Below are positions 58,406-64,000 of a stretch of DNA of 64,000 nucleotides, piece by piece; position 1 is the first letter of the stretch; every line of letters starts with the position of its first letter. The stretch comes from Moniliophthora roreri. Taxonomy: Eukaryota > Basidiomycota > Agaricomycetes > Agaricales > Marasmiaceae. The stretch lies in NCBI GenBank assembly GCA_001466705.2, contig LATX02000089.1:62001-126000 (forward strand). Reading direction: 5' to 3'. The translations under genes were made by a program, and so were the position numbers. The notes beneath the pieces are model-generated. The model searched no databases. It saw only the letters and a list, made by a program, of their open reading frames with translations, and was not told the DNA's origin.

Positions 58406-59559
58406 TCTCACTAGGAGCTTGATTGAGCATGCACTTTCTCTACATAGGAGAGTTCCTGTTGATATGTATGATATAGCAATGGATTACTCAGTGAGTGCAA
58501 CATTAAGCAGGCCTGATAATGAGTATCCAGACTGGCAATCATCCTAGTTGCTGTAGCTTGTCATATGTTGCTTTCACACACTGTGACATATTCAAGTCTT
58601 TGATTACAACTGCCACCACTGCCCATTGCAGCTCAACCATATGTTCACTTCATCATCAAAGTTTCTCATCACCTGAAGAAGGGTCTAATGAACATCTTGG
58701 GAGAGATTGCTCAGCTCAAACTCTGCCTGTTTGACTGACACAAGCCTGGGACTCAGACCTGCTAGAGACATGTTATCAGTTTTAGTTTCCCCTACTTTAA
58801 TCTGTTGGTGGGTTATTTTCATTCATCTATTAAATACCAGGTGACCCATTTGAGCTGAAGGAGTGGGGATCTTTCAGTAGTAAAGTCTGATAGACTATCT
58901 ATGGATATAATCACAATCAAGTTCATTTGACCCTTTGATTCCAAAGACTGACAAGCAGAGACCTCACAGATAGGCCAGAAGATTGCATCCAAAAGCCTCA
59001 AGGTGTTCAACAAATTGATATTACCTTCCATAGGCCCTGATCATCTTGCTTGAATCAGAAGACTGAGGACCATGTAGTGTCACCACTTCAGGAGCTCTTA
59101 GAGAATTTCTGTCTATGTCACTCTCTTTTTTGTTATTGATCTGATCATTGCTCACCTGTCCAGGATTATAGCACAATGTTCAGTTTCTTATCCATGTTCT
59201 TTCCTTGATTCAAGATCTCATAAGTTATCTGTAGATCAGGCATGCAGAGTTAGGTCAACACCAATAGGATAGCAGAGGCTCAACTTCTCATTGAGGACTA
59301 GAGGAAATGTGTGGGATCATACAGGTTGCAGGGCTCAGTGTAATGATGCTGATCTTTGACCAACAGTATCACTACTACTCCAGATCTTTGCTTCACCACA
59401 TCAGCAACTTCCAGATTCATTCTCATGCAATGCTCATCTTACATGGCATCTTGATAGAGCCCAAAATAACTGCTCTTTCTGTACACTTTTGGCACAAAGG
59501 AAATTGAAGAGTATAAAAAGCAGCTCAGTCCATTGCATCCTTCATACTGTGACTGTACC

Positions 59560-61111
59560 ATGTCCAACTCCTCTGTAACAGAAGAAGATATTGCACCTTT
59601 TGATTCAGCTGCCATTATCCTGGTGAAGCCAATGGCAAATCTCACTGTATGCTTTCTTTTCATGCCATTTTCATCTTTCTCAGCATTCCTCTGTTTCTCT
59701 AGGTCATGTTTTATGTCTATGGTAAAGTTAAACACAGCACAGTTACTATAGCCTGACATGCAACCTATGCCAGGCATCTATACAGTTCTATTTATTATTT
59801 CACTCCATATTCTCATCTACCGACAACATTGCCCAAACAGAGTGCTCTATATGTTCTTCACCATAGTGCTCTTTACCCTGACAAGTGCACTTATTGTGGT
59901 GAAGACCTTTGGCTATGCCTACCAAGCAACTTTGATGTTCACATTTACCAAGAATCAAGACTGGGCATCATTTTTGGCATATTTGCACCATGATAATGCA
60001 ATAACAATCATGACATATGTAGAGAAGTTACTTACATGGACTTGTCATGACTGATAACATTCTAGTGGCTTTGAGCAAATTCTGCCACTATGTTTGGTGT
60101 AAGCCCATTTTGTTTGTGCATTTGAATTTACTGGCTAATCCATTTGAGATAGAACTATGGTAGATTTAATGCTAGTATGTCCCTCCCAGTGATTCTCTCT
60201 TATGAATTCCCATGCTTACTCTTGAATCTACTCAGCTCCACCGCTGCTATGTGATATGGGGCTCATCCAAATGGATTGTATTTCCATTTATCTTCATGAT
60301 GCTTTCACTAGCTAGTAAGTATTTCCTTAGTTCAGTTGCATTACTGAGCTCATTCTTGCACTGGTACTAGTCTGTGAAATAGTTGCCTCTGCATTCACAG
60401 TTATTGGTATCAGCAACACTGCTGATCTTGCAAAAGTACAACTATACCTTCAGGGAAACACTATAGACACTGCATTCTGGCTTGCAGAGATGGGAGTTAA
60501 TATGACTTTGACATTGCTAACAGGTCAGTTCTGGCTGACCTGTGAAAACTAGACATTAACTTACTTTCTATAGCTGGTCGCATATGGTGGATCAGCCGAG
60601 AAGCACAGAAACATATGGGACCTGCCATTGAAACCAAGTATAACACAATCATAGTTATCATGTATGTTTTTTGACTCTCTCTTCAGTTTAGCCCATTCTC
60701 ACATTTAGCTTGTTAGACTTGAGAGTGGGATCCTGTACCCCATTTTCCTTACTGCCAGTGTCATCTATATTTTGTTATTGAGTGATGATCTCACAGTCCT
60801 GGTGCCTTTTGATCTATTGCCTGTCTCATATCAAATTGCTGTATGTCACACACTTTTTTTTTATCTTATCAGCTCACCTGAAATACTACTTATAGGGAAT
60901 TGCCCCAACATTGATTATTATAAGGGCAGCCAGTGGCAAAACTGTTGAACATACAACAATGAACCAAGTTGTGTCAAGTCTTCACTTTGCCAATGGTGCA
61001 GGTTCAGGATCTAGGAATTCAACTACCAGATCACATGTACAGACAGTTGACATTGAGGTCAGGTCATTAGCAGAGAGAATTCAAAATCCAGGTGAAGGAA
61101 AGTTTGTGTAG
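59560..61111 (+). CDS. Agaricomycete 7-TM integral membrane protein, in the CpG-poor block
   Basis: Start SNSSVTEEDIAPFDSAAIIL after the ATG at 59560. A following exon gives GIYTVLFIISLHILIYRQ. Clear later exons: LHRCYVIWGSSKWIVFPFIF (to 60314), 60371-60533 (SAFTVIGISNTADLAKV), 60574-60661 (AGRIWWISREAQKHMGP), 60717-60840 (ILESGILYPIFLTASVIYIL ... VPFDLLPVSYQIA) and 60896-61111 (GIAPTLIIIRAASGKTVEHT). Splice sites are all canonical. Between 60057 and 60230 the expected exon is not clean, so the gene may be slightly damaged. It is the same broad family as the gene at 39-40 kb. Function unknown. Confidence 0.6.
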
Positions 61112-61317
61112 ATTGTCTTTATATGGACAGCTGGTGGCAAAACTGTTGAACATACAAGCACAAACCAAATCATATCATCTCATTTTGCTGACAAGGCAGT
61201 TCCTGAATCTGAGAATTAAAATACCAGACCACATGTGCAGACAGTTGACACTGAGGCCAGGTCCTCAGCAGAGAGAATCCAAAATCCAGGCACAGAAAAG
61301 TCTGTGTAGATTGTTCT
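60936..61317. repeat. Tandem duplication of the 3' end of the 7-TM gene
   Basis: Unit 1 (60936-61118) and unit 2 (61134-61317) both start GTGGCAAAACTGTTGAACAT and end with AGTTTGTGTAGATTGT or AGTCTGTGTAGATTGT. The second unit carries a frame-breaking change and lies beyond the stop codon, so it is a non-coding copy. Confidence 0.88.
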
Positions 61318-61419
61318 AGTATCTATCACTGCTACTATAAACCCAGTTTCTGAATTCTGTGTGCAGAGTCCAAACATAATACATAATGAAGCCTCAGTGA
61401 CCAGTGTAGACAGGTGGAG

Positions 61420-61950
61420 CATTTACAGCTCTTTGGAAAAGTAATGACAGTCAATTGTTCCACATGTTTCATTTAAAGCAGTTTCAGACTTGGAAAAATT
61501 TGACATTTTGACAGCTGAGAAATTCCCTACTTCACTTGCTGTTATAAATATCATTGACCACATATCCAACATACCCAGCATGCCTCAACAAAAAATTGAT
61601 ATTGGACTCAAGGTTGCTGCCATGAACATTTATGATTGTGGTATGCTTCAGCTTGATGACATTTTGGAAGTTGTTGAGTTTAGTGAAATCACTTTCTGGT
61701 GTGTTAAGAAGATTTGGGATGAGGGTGACCAAAGTAATTGGAATTTTGTCATCATCATCAGTGTCGCTGACTGAGGGAGCAGATTTGTCTGTATCAAAAT
61801 GATGACAGGCCTGATGGACATCATGAATAATGAGCTCAACTGTGAGAATGAATTTGGCTGTCAAATTTTTCTAAGTCTGAAACTGCTCTAAATGAAACAT
61901 GTGGAACAATCGACTGTCATTACTTTTGCAAAGTGCTGTAAATAATGCTA
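61420..61950. mobile_element. DNA transposon remnant with ~80-bp terminal inverted repeats
   Basis: The left arm (about 61420-61503) and right arm (61859-61947) are near-perfect inverted copies, sharing AAGTAATGACAGTC and TTGTTCCACATGTTTCATTT. The inside frame (61490-61774) reads KIDIGLKVAAMNIYDCGMLQ, then VVEFSEITFWCVKKIWDEGD. This resembles the helix-turn-helix start of mushroom DDE (Tc1/mariner-like) transposases. The catalytic domain is absent, so it is a deletion derivative. Confidence 0.7.
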
Positions 61951-62403
61951 AGTAGGTCTCAAAGTCAATAGAATTTGAGACAGAATGTTTAGAGATGAAA
62001 ATGGTCAAGTTGGGTGTACAAGCCACTCAGCCACTAGTGATTTTTACAGCACCAAACTTGCTGAGCATTTGGCATTTATCAGAACATTGGGTGCTCAATA
62101 TTTGAATGGTTGATATGGGAGAAACTATGTCAACCATGTGTACTGTTTCATCAGGTTTGACATCTAAATCTGTGGGATGGTGAGCAAGACACTGAAAACA
62201 ATGTTATCTGTCATTTTTGTGGGTCCAAGTGCTGCACTAACCTGTTCTCAGTGGTCAAGAAAAAGTTCAAAGTCTTTGAACAGGGTAATCAGTGGATAGA
62301 AACTTCTCAGACCATGACTGAGTCTTTACTGAAAGTTGGATCTGTTAGAGTGGATGATCATAAGCTAGCTGCATGCTTCTAGTTGAGAGAGGGGTTCAAG
62401 TAC

Positions 62404-62583
62404 CTCATCACACAAAACTGCAGAAGGTCATAACTCAGTTATAACTAGGTTATAACTAGGTTATAACTAGGTTATGACTGGTTTTGGGGGGTTATGACTG
62501 GTTTTGGTGGGTTATAACCACTGGGGACCTGGGTTATAACCCCCTGGAGACAGGTTATGACCTTTTGCAGTTTTGTGCGATGC
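62404..62583. mobile_element. MITE with inverted ends and TTATAACTAGG repeats
   Basis: The ends read CACAAAACTGCAGAAGGTCA (left) and, inverted, CACAAAACTGCAAAAGGTCA (right). Inside are tandem TTATAACTAGG units (62437-62475), then GGTTATGACTGGTTTTG twice. About 180 bp with no coding capacity. It marks the right boundary of the CpG-poor block. Confidence 0.8.
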
Positions 62584-62733
62584 TGCAGAGAGGTCTGAAA
62601 TGAACCAGAGATTGTTATTGGAGCAAGAATCTGCTTGTAACAGTCCGCCAGACCATTTAAGGCCATCAAGGCCAAGGGAGCCACACATCGTCATATCTCA
62701 GTCCCAACTACATCATTTCTCTATTCCACTGAT
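62584..62733. other. Upstream region of the last gene
   Basis: Short spacer between the MITE and an ATG at 62734. No promoter element is obvious. Confidence 0.4.
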
Positions 62734-64000
62734 ATGCCACGAAAGAGACGACGCCGCGCTTCACTCGCTGATGTGTGTATCTATACTTGCAATTGCCATG
62801 CCAGTATTCGCGATGACCCCATTTTGTCAGGTATCCGTAGACGGGATCAATAGACCTACGAAGACTCGCCGGGTGAAGAAGACAGAAGCGAACAATACTT
62901 CTCTAGAGGTCGATGGGTGAGTCGCATTACGAGCTCGAGCTGTATAACTGCTAATTCCGTCCTGTCCGAGTCATTCACTGTTCACCGAGTTTTCGATTGG
63001 ACAAAGCCTGTGAGTACGTCCCGTGTGTTAAGTTCAGTCAATCTGTCACAAACAACCTCAACGCTAGACCACGGTGTCATCCCTACTCCTCAAACTTACG
63101 CAGAGCTCAAAAGATCGAAGAATCCCAAGGAATGGCGCCGGTTACCCAGTCTCAAAATGGTTCAGCTCCTCACAACTCAATGGCTAATACCCTCGATGGT
63201 AGAAGTTAACCTCGAAAACTTGGACTCAACAATCCAGAATTGGTTCAACGAGCAAAAAATTTTCGTAGATCATGAGCTACAAGAAATCGAAATCCAACAG
63301 TACTCCCCCTGGCTTAAAAAGGGAGAACGGAAAGCATCAAAAAGAGATCTTGTTGCGATTCAATTTCAGTGTCTCCGGTGCCAATGGTACTGTGGAAGCT
63401 TCGATGTGGCGATCCGGCATATGCTCAGCGATTCGTGCAAGGCTGCTTGCGACTATAGTAAAAGCCTGGATTTCAGTGATCACTTCAAGCTGCTGCCGAC
63501 GACACCTCTAGCCGCATGGATTCTTGATGATCAGCAGCTGGACGTGTTTACAACGACCGCGGATATGCTGGATGCAGAAAATCGAGCGTATGAGTGTATT
63601 CAATGTCGGTTTGCAGCCCAAGACGACGAGGAAACACGCGATACCCCTGCATATTATATGTACATGACTTGGAGAGAATTTGTAAGTTCCTCTCGCTTTA
63701 TTTCGATGCTATATTGTCGACACGATTACTTTGATAGATAAATCACAAATGCGCCTGGAACCAAGACGTTCCGTTCAACGTTGATGTAGCGCCCTATCAA
63801 TCCATCGAATACAATCACCTCTTGGAATCGCTGACTAGCCTGGGATCAAGCAATTATATACCAGAAACGTGTTTCTATTTCGTAGACGGGAGATGCGTGA
63901 GTTAGACCTTGTTCGGTCGATCTACAAAGATATTGACGAACGTATGTACACCTTTTAGGTGGTTCATGACCTTCAAAGCCAGAATTACTCGCCGAACTCA
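62734..64000 (+). CDS. Unidentified Cys-containing protein, 5' part, runs off the window
   Basis: A possible start MPRKRRRRASLADVCIYTCN is at 62734. The joins from here to ~63050 are unclear. The firm exon ends at 63681 and encodes SKNPKEWRRLPSLKMVQLLT, STIQNWFNEQKIFVDHELQE, then a C2HC-like element FQCLRCQWYCGSFDVAIRHM and ENRAYECIQCRF. After a 56-nt intron, exon 63738-63898 gives NHKCAWNQDVPF and FYFVDGRC, and a further exon follows past 63958. Cys pairs in CxxC form suggest zinc binding. I have seen similar proteins only as uncharacterised mushroom genes. The C-terminus is outside. Confidence 0.55.

Larger units (their letters stand above)
57375..62575. other. CpG-depleted block
   Basis: By eye, CG dinucleotides almost vanish (for example none in 58021-58380) while TG and CA are abundant, in contrast to both flanks. 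This is the footprint expected of long-term cytosine methylation with deamination. It contains a 7-TM gene, a duplicated 3' end, an inverted-repeat element and a MITE at its right edge. Confidence 0.75.

Overview
This window is nuclear DNA of a mushroom-forming basidiomycete (Agaricomycetes). The evidence is gene architecture and gene families. Introns are numerous and short (about 45-65 nt, GT..AG with a few GC..AG). The families are typical of the group: BTB and F-box expansions, short 7-TM 'integral membrane' proteins, a BAH-like/zinc-ribbon gene set, cytosolic metzincins, a fruit-body-type secreted protein and a PSD-fold aromatic amino-acid decarboxylase. Exons were joined by eye using splice signals and reading-frame bookkeeping. 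No search was run, so family names rest on recognition.

Layout. 0-5 kb: the 5' part of a CTP-dependent diacylglycerol kinase (DGK1-like) and a nearly full-length but frameshifted paralogue of elongation factor 2, both on the minus strand. 5-11.4 kb: a divergent pair (a BAH-like protein and an uncharacterised lineage-specific protein), a low-information stretch, then the N-terminal part of a zinc-ribbon gene that stops just before a retrotransposon. 11.4-22.5 kb: a Ty1/copia LTR retrotransposon on the minus strand. It contains four single N characters, and two of them sit exactly between near-identical repeated blocks. 22.5-25.4 kb: repeat-like sequence with GATG-rich inverted ends around a gene fragment. 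25.5-26.9 kb: an intact PSD-family decarboxylase.

29.8-34.3 kb: two head-to-head zinc metalloprotease paralogues, one with a nonsense codon just upstream of its active site, plus a 73-residue protein. 34.5-38.6 kb: a decayed small helical protein, a DUF1295-type membrane protein with a decayed tandem copy upstream, and a BTB relic. 38.7-44.1 kb: a 7-TM protein with a 1-nt frameshift, an intact ten-exon O-methyltransferase, and a convergent class I SAM methyltransferase. 45.5-47.9 kb: a GH76-like membrane-anchored protein with a stop codon. 50.3-55.2 kb: an F-box protein, a BTB protein and a secreted fruit-body-type protein. 57.4-62.6 kb: a strikingly CpG-depleted block carrying another 7-TM gene, a tandem duplication of its 3' end, a transposon with long inverted repeats and a MITE. 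62.7-64 kb: the start of an unidentified Cys-rich gene running off the window.

Broken genes are common here (eEF2 paralogue, zinc-ribbon gene, metalloprotease A, 7-TM gene, GH76-like gene, DUF1295 copy, BTB relics). The window therefore looks like a fast-evolving accessory region around a few maintained genes (DGK1, decarboxylase, metalloprotease B, DUF1295 protein, two methyltransferases, F-box, BTB and the secreted protein). Nothing forms an obvious operon-like system. The best biochemical lead is the decarboxylase lying within about 20 kb of two SAM methyltransferases and a DUF1295 protein, but linkage alone does not show a pathway.
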